Below are positions 18,371-27,103 of a stretch of 64,000 nucleotides of DNA, piece after piece. Each line of letters starts with the position of its first letter. The stretch's first letter is position 1. A program made the translations under genes and the position numbers. The notes under the pieces are model-generated. The model was given only the letters and a program-made list of their open reading frames with translations. It was not told the DNA's origin and did no database searches. This DNA is from Shewanella jiangmenensis (GTDB lineage Bacteria > Pseudomonadota > Gammaproteobacteria > Enterobacterales > Shewanellaceae), in NCBI RefSeq assembly GCF_018596335.1, contig NZ_JAHEPS010000002.1:186001-250000 (forward strand), written 5' to 3'.

Positions 18371-18465
18371 GGTGTTCCCCGGCAAATAAGTCGGCCAAGT
18401 TTAGAAAAAGCCGATGAGACAGTCCAGTTCGGTGTAAAATGGCGGCCAATTGCGGAGGAAAGTAC

Positions 18466-18975
18466 ATGACTGAACAAGAATTTTGGGCATTGGTGAGCCG
18501 TAACAGCCCGGACGAAACCCAGGAGAACCTGGCTGAACGATTAAAGGCCAGCCTGACCCCGATGGACAATGAGGCGCTCAAGGCGTTTGACAAGTTTTTT
18601 GGTCAGCAAATGCGTAAAGCCTACACCTGGCAACTGTGGGGCGCGGCGTATGTCATCACCGGATGCGACACAGATTACGGTTTTGCCGAATTCCGCAGCT
18701 TTGTGATCTCCCTCGGTCAGGAATGGTTCGAGCGGGTGATAGCCAATCCCGATGAACTGGCTAAATTGCCGGGTTGGCCGACAGTGGATGGCTATGCCTA
18801 TCCATTTGTTGAAGATTTGGATCTGATTGCCGGGCAGCTTTATGAAGACAGAACCGGCGAAGAACTGCCGTTCGTGCCTTCCGGCAGTGTGAATCCGGCC
18901 GGAAAAAAATTCAGCTCACGGCCAAAAGATCTTAAAGCCGCCTATCCTGAACTGGCGCGGCTGTTTCCTTTTTAA
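18466..18975 (+). CDS. DUF4240 protein
   Basis: The 169-residue soluble protein has the DUF4240 pattern: an N-terminal MTEQEFWALVSR, a central WQLWGAAYVITGCDTDYGFAEFRSF-like block and GQEWFERVIANPD. The family is of unknown function and is often encoded singly or beside immunity-like genes. The start at 18466 is set by a GCGGAGGAAAG site. The frame continues nine codons upstream into the promoter region without conservation. Confidence 0.8.
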   Translation: MTEQEFWALVSRNSPDETQENLAERLKASLTPMDNEALKAFDKFFGQQMRKAYTWQLWGAAYVITGCDTDYGFAEFRSFVISLGQEWFERVIANPDELAKLPGWPTVDGYAYPFVEDLDLIAGQLYEDRTGEELPFVPSGSVNPAGKKFSSRPKDLKAAYPELARLFPF

Positions 18976-19200
18976 GCTGCTGCGGCCGCGGTTACAGGCT
19001 TTGGCGGCAGCTATTCAGCGGCTGCCTGATACAAATTGATACCGGAACCAATTGCTGGGAGAATGTCTAATCATTCGAATAAACATAAACTTATTGATAG
19101 TTTACGGATGGATTCAAGCAGTTCATATTAAGTATTGGTTCAGCTTTGATTAGCTAAATTGAATACGAGTGAAATTGACACAGGCCCAAGGAGGCGCAGT

Positions 19201-19725
19201 ATGAAATATTCGATGATTCTGGTTGCCGGTCTGTTTGTTGCCGGCTCCACCATGGCCGCAGACGATGCCAGCACTAATCCGGTGACCGAGGACGGTTCGG
19301 TTAAAATTACCTGGCAGGAGCCGAAAAAGTTTCGCGATGTAAAATCATCCGGTGAAGTGCAGTCGCGCTACGAAAACCGCATGTTTGAAACCCTCACCAA
19401 AGAACTGAATAAGCAGGCGTCCAAGTCGCTCAAAGCCAATCAGAAGCTTGAGCTGGTGGTGACCGACGTGGATTTGGCCGGTGATGTGCGCCCGACCTTT
19501 GGTGCTACCGCTAACGATCTGCGGATCGTGAAAGAGATCTATCCGCCACGTATGACCTTCAGTTATCAGGTTTTGGACGGCGATCAAGTGGTTATCGCTG
19601 GCGATGAGAAGCTAAGTAATCTTAACTTTATGAATGACATTCGTCCGGTAAACGATAAACCCTTTATGCACGAGTCGCGCCTGTTGACCCAGTGGTTCGA
19701 TAAGCAGGTTGCGCCCAAGCTCTGA
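19201..19725 (+). CDS. DUF3016 secreted protein
   Basis: The 174-residue precursor has a signal peptide (MKYSMILVAGLFVAGSTMA-ADD). The mature part fits DUF3016: VKITWQEPKKFRDVKSSGE near the start, LELVVTDVDLAGDV, and IYPPRMTFSYQV. It is presumably periplasmic or outer-membrane associated with unknown role. The start at 19201 follows AAGGAGGCGCAGT, an excellent site. An in-frame start 42 bp upstream would bury the signal peptide. Confidence 0.82.
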   Translation: MKYSMILVAGLFVAGSTMAADDASTNPVTEDGSVKITWQEPKKFRDVKSSGEVQSRYENRMFETLTKELNKQASKSLKANQKLELVVTDVDLAGDVRPTFGATANDLRIVKEIYPPRMTFSYQVLDGDQVVIAGDEKLSNLNFMNDIRPVNDKPFMHESRLLTQWFDKQVAPKL

Positions 19726-19744
19726 CATCAGGTGTTCACTCCCT

Positions 19745-19780
19745 GACAGAGAGGCTGACAGAGTGGCTGGCAGAGTGACT
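19745..19780. repeat. three 12-bp tandem units
   Basis: Three units of GRCAGAGWGRCT follow each other directly, starting 20 bp after the DUF3016 stop; a partial fourth follows. Confidence 0.65.
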
Positions 19781-19867
19781 GGCACGCTGCTTCGCTGAAA
19801 GCAAGACCAGTGTCATTGGTCGCCAACAAAAAGGTTAAGCCTGTCGCAGCAGCGGCCGGTATTCCAG

Positions 19868-19908
19868 CAGGCAAAGCCGACTCTCCGTAAGCTTTGCCTG
19901 TTTTTTTT
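19868..19908 (+). terminator. strong intrinsic terminator in a long 3' region
   Basis: The perfect 10-bp stem CAGGCAAAGC / GCTTTGCCTG with a 13-base loop is followed by eight T. Confidence 0.9.
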
Positions 19909-20045
19909 GCCCGCAAGGCAGCGCCTCAGCGCCACGCACCTTACCCGCCGTCAAATTGAATATTGGTTGGTACCGAGCCTCAATATTCTTTTTTCAACTG
20001 TTTAGCCGGTTCCACCTAAAGAACCTGGGCTGCCATCATCTCGAA

Positions 20046-20113
20046 TCAGGTGCGAAACTCAGGTGCGAAACTCACATGCGAAGAGTCAGGTGCGAAGAGT
20101 CAGGTGCGAAGAG
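20046..20113. repeat. five 13/14-bp tandem units
   Basis: There are two 13-bp copies TCAGGTGCGAAAC and three 14-bp copies TCAGGTGCGAAGAG (the first of these reads TCACATGCGAAGAG). Unit length changes by one base within the array. Confidence 0.75.
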
Positions 20114-20169
20114 TCGGCCGCCGTATGGCACGGCTGAAAAAGTTAGCCTGGCTGGGGCAAAAAACGCGC

Positions 20170-20478
20170 TTATTTGCTCTGGGTTTTTAGCGCGTGCAGG
20201 GTTTGCAAAAGCACGCCGAGTTTACGCACCACAAGCTCAAGCGCCGCCGGGGTAACAGTGGCTTGCTTCAGGGCGGCAAATTCTTCACCCAATTCCTGCA
20301 CGTACGGGCCAAAGCGATTGCTGCGGGTGGTAAAACCTTCATCGGCGGTAAAGATGTAGCTGAACTTGCCAAGCCCTGCCTTGTGGAGTTCATCCAGACG
20401 GGCATCGGCATCAATGGCTTGCCGGTAAGCCAGTTGCAGATTTTCTGCAAGTTGCTCAAGAACCTTGGAATATGGCAT
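20170..20478 (-). CDS. small helical hypothetical protein
   Basis: The 102-residue protein looks alpha-helical throughout (LEQLAENLQLAYRQAIDADA; ALELVVRKLGVLLQTLHALK) with a less regular middle (FSYIFTADEGFTTRSNRF). I do not recognise the family; a loose resemblance to PriC-like primosomal helical bundles is not strong enough to name it. The start at 20476-20478 is fixed by AGGAGG seven bases upstream, although the frame is open 18 codons further. It is divergent from the TraB/GumN gene, with only 44 bp between the start codons. Confidence 0.65.
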   Translation of the reverse strand: MPYSKVLEQLAENLQLAYRQAIDADARLDELHKAGLGKFSYIFTADEGFTTRSNRFGPYVQELGEEFAALKQATVTPAALELVVRKLGVLLQTLHALKTQSK

Positions 20479-20522
20479 AACAGCCTCCTGTGAATTTTTC
20501 GGGATTATATGAGGCAAGGAAG

Positions 20523-21425
20523 ATGGCAACAAGTTTAACTTCCGGCGGCGTTTGGCTGGCCGGGCTGGTTTTGTGGGGGCTGTCAGGCATTGCCGGCGCT
20601 ACTGAAAACGATCGCCCGCCTTTTTATCAGTTTGAACATGGTGGCAAAAAAGTGTCGCTGCTTGGCTCCATCCATCTGGGAAAAGCGGATTTTTACCCCC
20701 TGCCGGCGGTGATTGAAACTGCCTTTGCCTCATCCGCGGCCCTGGTGGTGGAGGCGGATATCGGCGCCTCGCCCGCCGAGGCACAAAAGTTACTGACCCA
20801 ATACGCCGTCAAGCCATCCAAACCCGATGCGAAAACAGCGGCTTTGCTCGGTGGTTATTGCAGCGCCCAGCAGCAGGTTTGCAGCGCCATTGCCGCCTAT
20901 TCGCCCTGGCTGCAGGCATCGCAAATCACCGTGATGCGCTTTACCGCATTGGGCTACAGCGCCGAGCTTGGTGTGGATATGCAGCTGCTTGAGCGCGCCC
21001 GAGGCAATAAAACCATCGTTGAGCTTGAGGGCATGGAGTTTCAGTTTGCGCTGATGTCGTCACTTGACGATACCCACCAATGGGCCATGGTGCGCGAGGC
21101 CATTGACGCATCGGATGCGGACATTACCGAGCTTGTTACCCATTGGCGCAGCGGCAATGTGGCTGAGCTTGACCGTATGGTGCGCGAGTCGATGGCTGAA
21201 GAAGGGGATAACACACTGCTTAATGTGATGATGCGCGATCGCAACAAGCGCATGGCCGATACCCTGTTAAACCTGCTCGCCCAAAAGGACGCGCCATCAG
21301 AGCTGATGGTGGTGGTCGGCGCCGGCCATCTGGTGGGTGAAGAGAGCCTGGTATCGTACCTGAGTGAGCGGGGGATAAAGGTCACAAGTCCGCTCGGTCA
21401 CTGCGCCGACGCGGTGTGCAGGTAA
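20523..21425 (+). CDS. TraB/GumN family protein
   Basis: The 300-residue protein starts with a signal peptide or anchor (about 10-30). It then shows the family's hallmarks: VSLLGSIHLGKADFYPLP near the N-terminus, ALVVEADIG, and the C-terminal VVVGAGHLVGEESLVSYL. The paired GxxH motifs (GSIHLG and GAGHLVG) are the conserved putative metal or catalytic sites of the TraB/PrgY/GumN superfamily, proposed to be a metalloprotease-like fold. The start at 20523 follows AAGGAAG. Its physiological role is unknown. Confidence 0.85.
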   Translation: MATSLTSGGVWLAGLVLWGLSGIAGATENDRPPFYQFEHGGKKVSLLGSIHLGKADFYPLPAVIETAFASSAALVVEADIGASPAEAQKLLTQYAVKPSKPDAKTAALLGGYCSAQQQVCSAIAAYSPWLQASQITVMRFTALGYSAELGVDMQLLERARGNKTIVELEGMEFQFALMSSLDDTHQWAMVREAIDASDADITELVTHWRSGNVAELDRMVRESMAEEGDNTLLNVMMRDRNKRMADTLLNLLAQKDAPSELMVVVGAGHLVGEESLVSYLSERGIKVTSPLGHCADAVCR

Positions 21426-21527
21426 ATACTGCCACTGCGGCGTCAGTCACATTCCGAAACGTTATGCGGTTAAATCAGGGTGGCAGGCTGGGGATTGGCT
21501 ATACTTGGGGAAGGCAACGGAGGGCTC

Positions 21528-22166
21528 ATGGCGCTGAATTCCCCACAATTGATCTATCCCGGATTTGAAAAAATCCCCCGCTACTTTGACAACGAGCAGA
21601 AATCCATGGTCGCCCGTGTCGATCCGGGCGAATTTTACCTCACCTGTCAGGACGAATACGTCTACACCCGCCTCGGCTCCTGCGTAGCAGCCTGTATCTG
21701 GGATCCTTTGATGGGCATAGGCGGGCTGAACCATTTTTTGCTGCCCGAAAAAACCCTTCATGAAGACTGGCATCAACTCACCAGTTATTCGTGCCGCTAT
21801 GGCAACTGGGCAATGGAACAGTTGATTAACGGCATTTTGTCTGTCGGTGGGCTGAAAAGCCGCCTGCAGGCAAAAATATTTGGTGGTGCCAGTCTTGGGC
21901 GCACATCTGTGCTGAATGTCGGCCAATCCAATATCGATTTTGTCCGCGAATATCTGCGAATTGAGGGGATCCCGATTGTATCGGAGGATTTGGGCGGGCC
22001 CTGGCCGCGCAAGGTGATGTTTCATCCCCAGAGCGGCCGGGTAAAGCTTAAACGGCTCGAGATGACCGGCCTTGCCCAAATCGAGCAGGAAGAATCTGCT
22101 TATCTTAAAGATGTTACCCGCAGCGCCGACAAGGGCGATGCAGGCTCAGTGGAGCTGTTCGATTAG
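21528..22166 (+). CDS. cheD: CheD, chemoreceptor glutamine deamidase
   Basis: CheD deamidates specific glutamines of methyl-accepting chemotaxis proteins, preparing them for methylation, and can interact with CheC phosphatases. The 212-residue protein carries the catalytic Cys52 in RLGSCVAACIWDP and His69 in GGLNHFLLP, plus the GGASLGRTSVLNVGQSNI region. The start at 21528 follows GGAGGGCTC. No other chemotaxis gene lies beside it. The stop overlaps the stop of the convergent cmoM gene by three bases. Confidence 0.92.
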   Translation: MALNSPQLIYPGFEKIPRYFDNEQKSMVARVDPGEFYLTCQDEYVYTRLGSCVAACIWDPLMGIGGLNHFLLPEKTLHEDWHQLTSYSCRYGNWAMEQLINGILSVGGLKSRLQAKIFGGASLGRTSVLNVGQSNIDFVREYLRIEGIPIVSEDLGGPWPRKVMFHPQSGRVKLKRLEMTGLAQIEQEESAYLKDVTRSADKGDAGSVELFD

Positions 22167-22930
22167 TCTTTGCGCCTGGCAATAAAGTGCACGTAACGGC
22201 CAAGGCGCAAAAAGGCATCCTCGCGGGAGTATTTCAGCTCCATCTCTATCAGGCCTTCGTCGCTGTATTCGGTCGACAGGCTGCCTTTTTTCAGATAATC
22301 GTGGATAACCCGAACGCCCGAGCGGCACAAAATGTCCATCTGCCAGCCATCGCACCAGGCTTCAACCTCGGGGACTGTCAGCGGGAAATTGGGGCTCAGT
22401 TTCACCCGCTTGGCCTTGAAGCCTGAATTAACGTACCCAAAATTGCCCGCCACCAAAGAGTGGAAACACATGGCATCCTGGTTGTAAAACATCAGCGAAA
22501 ACAAGCCGTCACGTTTGAGGAGCTTAAGCAGACCTGTCATGGTGCCATGGGCGTCGGCAAGCCACTCCACCACCGCATGACACAGAATCAGGTCAAATTC
22601 CCCCAGGTCGTCGCGCGACAAATCCTGAATGGCGCTGTGCACGCACTGGATATCGAGCTTCATTGGATTGGCATCAATCTGGCGCTGCGCCTCAGCGAGC
22701 ATTTCAGCCGACAGATCGCACAGCACCACGCTGTGACCGAGGGCGGCGAGTTTCTGGCTGAAAAAGCCAAAGCCGCCGCCGGCATCCAGCACCCTTAAGC
22801 TGCGGCCATCGGTGGGCAACACTTCCTGCAAATCCCGCCACAGCACGGCGGCGCGAATATCGCCCTTGAGGGTGCCGTAAATGTTTTTGGCAAATTTGCC
22901 GGCGAGTTTATCGAAGTTTTTGTCCTGCAT
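22163..22930 (-). CDS. cmoM: CmoM, tRNA 5-carboxymethoxyuridine methyltransferase
   Basis: The 255-residue SAM-dependent enzyme methylates cmo5U to mcmo5U at position 34 of certain tRNAs (formerly SmtA). It follows E. coli CmoM: MQDKNFDKLAGKFAKNIYGT at the start, the SAM motif RVLDAGGGFGFF, LCDLSAEML, HAVVEWLAD, SLMFYNQDA, AGNFGYVNSG and GVRVIHDYLK. The start at 22930 gives the conserved N-terminus; about 50 codons of open frame upstream are unconserved. It is convergent with and overlaps the end of cheD. Confidence 0.92.
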   Translation of the reverse strand: MQDKNFDKLAGKFAKNIYGTLKGDIRAAVLWRDLQEVLPTDGRSLRVLDAGGGFGFFSQKLAALGHSVVLCDLSAEMLAEAQRQIDANPMKLDIQCVHSAIQDLSRDDLGEFDLILCHAVVEWLADAHGTMTGLLKLLKRDGLFSLMFYNQDAMCFHSLVAGNFGYVNSGFKAKRVKLSPNFPLTVPEVEAWCDGWQMDILCRSGVRVIHDYLKKGSLSTEYSDEGLIEMELKYSREDAFLRLGRYVHFIARRKD

Positions 22931-23265
22931 CTGACTGGCTCCGGGAACAACGTGACTTTGCGGCTGTGGGGCCGCCCTAGTGTGCATCAAGCAACAAAAA
23001 AGTGCGCTAGTGTGGCATAGCCGCCCCATTTTGGCACCTGTTAACCAAGGCTTGTTACTTAAAGCAGGTTGAGCCGTCCATGCCATATATTTGCGCCATA
23101 CAGACTCATGCGCCTGCTGGCGGCATCAGGCCAACAGCTGTTCGCTGAAGCTCGCGGCGCGAGGCGTTTAAAGGATAGTGGCGGCTAACCGGCGCGTCGC
23201 CAAGGCTACACATTGGCTTGAATGAGAGTATAATTCCCGCTCTTTTTTATTGGGGGAAGCTGTCC

Positions 23266-24129
23266 ATGGGCCATCAAGTGGCACTGAATGCGATGCCATC
23301 GTTGTTTTCGCTGTATCGCAAGATTTTTTTCGCACGCAAGCCCGGCTGGGATCAAAAGCCGCTGCCCGAAATCCGTGTCAGCGTGCCCAAGGTCAGCCTT
23401 GATGCTGCGACCGTGCCGCCCTATGCCAAGGTGTGTGGCTTTGAGTATGACGGCCGCACCCTGCCGCCAACCTTCCTCTATACCCTGGCGTTTCGCCTGC
23501 ATGCGGTGATTTTTACCCACGAGGCGATTACCTTTCCGCTTCTCGGGATGATCCACCTTAAAAACCGCATTACCCAGTATCGCCCCGTGACAGTGGATGA
23601 AGTGCTGCGGCTTGAGTGTGCGCTCACCGGCAGTGACGAAACCGATGCCGGACTTGAGTTCGACTTGGTGTCCAAGGTGTGGGCTGGCGATGAGCTGGTG
23701 TGGGAAGCGCACTCGATTTACCTGTATCGCATCGAAACCGCCGGTCGCCGCGCCCGTCCGCCCAAGGGCAGTGATATGGTGTGGGAAAACCCCAAAAGCT
23801 GGACACTGGATGACAAGCTTGGCTGGCGTTATGCCCGCGCTTCGGGTGATTACAACCTTATCCACCTGCATCCGAGCCTGTCGAAGCGTTTCGGTTTTGA
23901 CCGGGTGCTGGCGCACGGTATGTGGTCCAAAGCCCGCTGCGTGGCCGAGTTGATGGACAAAATTGGTAGCCGCCACTGTACGCTGGATGTTGCCTTCAAG
24001 CTGCCGCTGTTTATGCCATCTGAAGTGAGTTTTGCCGCCGAGCCGCAGCCAGAAGGGCTGAGGTTTGAGCTTCGCGATCAGAAAGGTCGCCGCCCACATT
24101 TAAGCGGTGAAGTGATTTTTCACGACTGA
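23266..24129 (+). CDS. MaoC-like hotdog dehydratase
   Basis: The 287-residue protein has a hotdog-fold MaoC region near residues 195-270 with ARASGDYNLIHLHPSLSKRF followed by LAHGMWSKA. This includes the Asp and His of the hydratase-2 motif (DxNxxH). The N-terminal half (about 40-170) appears to be a degenerate second hotdog, as in two-domain enoyl-CoA hydratase 2 proteins. It probably hydrates (R)-specific enoyl thioesters; the substrate is unknown. The start at 23266 is preceded by GGGGGAAG. A bidirectional terminator follows. Confidence 0.8.
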   Translation: MGHQVALNAMPSLFSLYRKIFFARKPGWDQKPLPEIRVSVPKVSLDAATVPPYAKVCGFEYDGRTLPPTFLYTLAFRLHAVIFTHEAITFPLLGMIHLKNRITQYRPVTVDEVLRLECALTGSDETDAGLEFDLVSKVWAGDELVWEAHSIYLYRIETAGRRARPPKGSDMVWENPKSWTLDDKLGWRYARASGDYNLIHLHPSLSKRFGFDRVLAHGMWSKARCVAELMDKIGSRHCTLDVAFKLPLFMPSEVSFAAEPQPEGLRFELRDQKGRRPHLSGEVIFHD

Positions 24130-24161
24130 TCCCGCCAAGTGACCGAGCGTCATCCATCAGC

Positions 24162-24187
24162 AAAAGGCCGCAATAGCGGCCTTTTTT
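24162..24187. terminator. bidirectional terminator
   Basis: The stem AAAGGCCGC / GCGGCCTTT with a 4-base loop is followed by TTTT on the plus strand and by TTGCTG on the minus strand. It lies between convergent genes. Confidence 0.88.
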
Positions 24188-24221
24188 CATTTAGTTACAA
24201 TTGCTTATGGAGCGCCGTGGC

Positions 24222-25109
24222 TTATGGAACACTGTGGCCGGTGGAAGCCTGCCAGATACTGAACCATTGCTGGCGATCCAGAGTCAGTTTAAGCGATGCC
24301 ACCGCCGAGGATATGCGCGCAGGATTACCGCTGCCGATGATGGGGTGCGGCCTGCTTGGGTGCATGCGAACCCAGGCGTACACCACCTGACTGATGTCAT
24401 CGGCGCCGATTTGCTCACGAATGGTTTCAAGTACGGCTCTGAGCCGAATGGCACGTTCATCTTCCGCAGTAAGCAGGGCGCCGCCGCCAAGGCAGGACCA
24501 GGCCATGGGGCGGATATTGCGCTGCTGACATAAATCCAGCGTGCCATCGTGCAGGGGCGCCATGGCCACAGGTGATAGTTCTATCTGGTTGGTTTGCAGC
24601 GGAAAATCAAGCCGCGATTGCAGCAGTTCAAACTGGCTGTTGCTGAAATTCGAGACCCCGAAGTGGCGCACCTTGCCGGCGGCTTTGAGGGCGGTGAAGG
24701 CACTGGCTATGTCGTCTGCATTCATCAGCGGATCGGGCCTGTGAATAAGCAGCAGGTCGAGATAGTCGGTGGCAAGGTTTGTCAGCGACTGCTCAGCGCT
24801 CTGGATAATGTGCGAGGCTGAGGTGTCGTAATGGTTCACATAGCGGCGCGCATCGCCCGCAAGGGCCGGTTTGATGCCGCATTTGCTTACCAGCTGCATC
24901 TGGCTTCTCAGTGATGGCACCTGCGACAGCACTTCGCCAAAAAGCCGCTCGCACTCATAGCGGCCATAAATATCGGCGTGATCCATGGTGCTGACGCCCA
25001 GGGATAGATAGTGCTCCACTAACTCGCGGCGCTGGGAAAGGCTTAACTGCCATTGGGTCAGACGCCAGAAACCGGCGACAAATTCCGACATCGAAAAAGA
25101 AGCTGACAT
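24222..25109 (-). CDS. aldo/keto reductase (YdhF-like)
   Basis: The 295-residue NADPH-dependent oxidoreductase has the TIM-barrel AKR signatures: the catalytic Asp and Tyr in TMDHADIYGRYECE, Lys in LVSKCGIKP, His in LLLIHRPDPL, the GKVRHFGVSNFS motif and a C-terminal HPIIGSGNPARI cofactor motif. The pattern is closest to E. coli YdhF. The start at 25109 follows GAGGACGAGC; 25 further codons upstream are open but unconserved. The substrate is unknown. Confidence 0.9.
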   Translation of the reverse strand: MSASFSMSEFVAGFWRLTQWQLSLSQRRELVEHYLSLGVSTMDHADIYGRYECERLFGEVLSQVPSLRSQMQLVSKCGIKPALAGDARRYVNHYDTSASHIIQSAEQSLTNLATDYLDLLLIHRPDPLMNADDIASAFTALKAAGKVRHFGVSNFSNSQFELLQSRLDFPLQTNQIELSPVAMAPLHDGTLDLCQQRNIRPMAWSCLGGGALLTAEDERAIRLRAVLETIREQIGADDISQVVYAWVRMHPSRPHPIIGSGNPARISSAVASLKLTLDRQQWFSIWQASTGHSVP

Positions 25110-25278
25110 GCTCGTCCTCAAAAAACTGCGCTCAAATTGATTTGGATTCAGGAAAGATGGATTAGCCATCTGCGGCGCTGACAAGCCCGGGCGATTTGGC
25201 TTAGGCTTTGGGGTAACTCAGGCCTCCTGAGGTCTTATAACAAGAAACACAAGCATACTCTACAGCGAGATCCCTTCT

Positions 25279-27009
25279 ATGTTGACAGATATGGACATTT
25301 CCCAGCAGGCCAAACTGCGTCCAATTGGTTGGATTGCCGATGATTTTGGCCTTGGTAAACACCTGTGGCGCGAGGCGGGCCACTCGATGGCCAAAATCAG
25401 CCTCGAGGCCGCCAAAGCACCGCGGCGCGGCAAGCTGGTGATAGTCACAGCCGTAACGCCCACGCTCTTTGGCGAAGGTAAAACCGTGACCACCATAGGC
25501 CTGACCCAGGGCCTGCATTTGCTTGGTCATCGTGCCTGCGCCTGTATACGCCAGCCAAGCCTTGGGCCTGTGTTTGGCGTTAAAGGCGGCGCGGCCGGCG
25601 GCGGTTATGCGCAGGTGGTGCCGATGGAAGCCATGAACCTGCACATGACAGGCGACATTCATGCGGTGGCGAGCGCCCATAATCTGGCGGCGGCAGCGAT
25701 AGATGCGCGGCTTTTTCACGAAACCCGCCTTGGCAAAGCGGCCTTTGAGGCCAAATCCGGGCTTAAGGCGCTTAACATAGACCCTGAGCAAATTCTGTGG
25801 CGGCGCTCTGTCGATCATAACGACAGAGCGCTTCGGCAGATCCAGGTCGGGCTTGGCGATAACAATGGCCCAAGCCACGGCAGCGGCTTTGACATTACCG
25901 CCGCATCTGAGCTGATGGCGATTCTGGCCCTGTGTGACGATCTTAACGACATGCGTTCGCGCATCGGCCGGGTGATCCTGGCGATGAGCCTCGATGGCAA
26001 GGCCATCACCGCCGAGGATTTGGGCGTGGCCGGCGCCATGACAGCCATCCTTCGCGATGCCATTGAGCCGACTCTGATGCAGACCCTGAGCGGCGCACCC
26101 TGTCTGGTGCATGCCGGTCCCTTTGCCAACATAGCCCATGGCAATTCGTCCATCATCGCCGATCGCATCGCGCTGGCGCACCATGACTTTGTGGTCACCG
26201 AAGGCGGCTTTGGCTCCGACATGGGGTTTGAAAAGTTCTGTAATATCAAGACCCGCGCCTCGGGTATTGCCCCAGCTGCGGCTGTGTTGGTGGTCACCCT
26301 GAGGGCGGTTAAAGCCAATGCCACGGCAGGCGATGACAATCTGGCCAAACTCGAGTCCGGCTTTGCCAATCTGCGCTGGCACATGCAAAACGTGCTGGGT
26401 TACGGCTTGCCGTTGGTGGTGGCCATTAACCGCTTTCCCGATGATACCGAGGAGGAGCTTGACTGGCTTAAGGTGCGCTGTCTGGCCGAGGGCGCCTTTG
26501 GCTGTGAAATCAGCGAAGCCTTTGCCCGGGGCGCTGAGGGCGCAAAAGCGCTGGCCTTGGCGGTGGCGCGCGCCTGCGACACTAACTCTAACGCCAACGC
26601 CAACGCCAACACCAACGGCAACGCCAACAGCAAGGCCTCGTTCAAGCCTTTGTACAGCGATGAGATGAGCTTTGGCGCCAAACTCACCACCCTTGCCGAG
26701 CGCTACGGCGCCTCGGGGGTAAACTTATCCGGACAGGCACGCAAGGATTTGGCGCTGATAGAATCCCTCGGGCTTGATGGTTTGCCTTTGTGTATCGCCA
26801 AAACTCCCATGTCTATCAGTCACGACCCGGCCCTTAAAGGCGCGCCGGGCGGTTTTGAGCTGCCGGTGGTTGGGCTTAGGCTCCATGCCGGCGCTGGCTT
26901 TATCACAGTGCTGACAGGTAAGGTGATGACCATGCCGGGGCTTGGGCTTAATCCGGGCTATCTTGGCATCGATATCAATGACAAAGGCGAGATAGTCGGC
27001 CTTGGCTAA
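25279..27009 (+). CDS. fhs: formate-tetrahydrofolate ligase
   Basis: The enzyme makes 10-formyl-tetrahydrofolate from formate, ATP and tetrahydrofolate, feeding one-carbon metabolism alongside MetF. The 576 residues include the P-loop region [59 protein letters not shown] and the C-terminal [10 protein letters not shown]. An odd feature is a run of Asn-Ala and Asn-Thr dipeptides at about residues 434-449, encoded by near-perfect AACGCC repeats, where relatives usually have a short variable loop. The start ATG at 25279 is reasonable; ATG at 25291 is an alternative. Confidence 0.93.
   Translation: MLTDMDISQQAKLRPIGWIADDFGLGKHLWREAGHSMAKISLEAAKAPRRGKLVIVTAVTPTLFGEGKTVTTIGLTQGLHLLGHRACACIRQPSLGPVFGVKGGAAGGGYAQVVPMEAMNLHMTGDIHAVASAHNLAAAAIDARLFHETRLGKAAFEAKSGLKALNIDPEQILWRRSVDHNDRALRQIQVGLGDNNGPSHGSGFDITAASELMAILALCDDLNDMRSRIGRVILAMSLDGKAITAEDLGVAGAMTAILRDAIEPTLMQTLSGAPCLVHAGPFANIAHGNSSIIADRIALAHHDFVVTEGGFGSDMGFEKFCNIKTRASGIAPAAAVLVVTLRAVKANATAGDDNLAKLESGFANLRWHMQNVLGYGLPLVVAINRFPDDTEEELDWLKVRCLAEGAFGCEISEAFARGAEGAKALALAVARACDTNSNANANANTNGNANSKASFKPLYSDEMSFGAKLTTLAERYGASGVNLSGQARKDLALIESLGLDGLPLCIAKTPMSISHDPALKGAPGGFELPVVGLRLHAGAGFITVLTGKVMTMPGLGLNPGYLGIDINDKGEIVGLG
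26586..26633 (+). repeat. AACGCC hexamer repeat inside fhs
   Basis: About eight hexamers of the type AACGCC (with AACACC, AACGGC and AACAGC variants) encode alternating Asn with Ala, Thr, Gly and Ser. The repeat stays in frame because the unit is a multiple of three. Confidence 0.8.
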
Positions 27010-27045
27010 AGCGATTTGATGCCAAAGTGGCATCAAGCAGACACG

Positions 27046-27072
27046 AAAAAGGCACCTTGAGGTGCCTTTTTT
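27046..27072. terminator. bidirectional terminator between fhs and the MscS-type gene
   Basis: The stem AAAAGGCACCT / AGGTGCCTTTT has A and T tracts at both ends and a 2-base loop. A second small hairpin, GATGCC-AAAG-TGGCATC, lies just upstream (27018-27034). Confidence 0.9.
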
Positions 27073-27103
27073 AGCGGTGTTAAAACGCCAGATTTGACTG
27101 GGC

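Larger units (their letters stand above)
19726..20169. other. 444-bp non-coding gap between convergent genes
   Basis: This gap holds two unrelated short tandem arrays (19745-19780 and 20046-20113) and one strong intrinsic terminator (19868-19908) about 140 bp after the DUF3016 stop. The late terminator means a transcript with a long 3' UTR, or a small RNA. Open frames in the gap are short and have no signal or family resemblance. Confidence 0.6.

Noticed and set aside
19956..20255. Plus-strand frame of 99 codons
   Set aside because: It is made largely of the 13/14-bp tandem array and overlaps the small minus-strand gene; the repetitive Glu-Ser-Gly-Ala-Lys pattern comes from the repeat.
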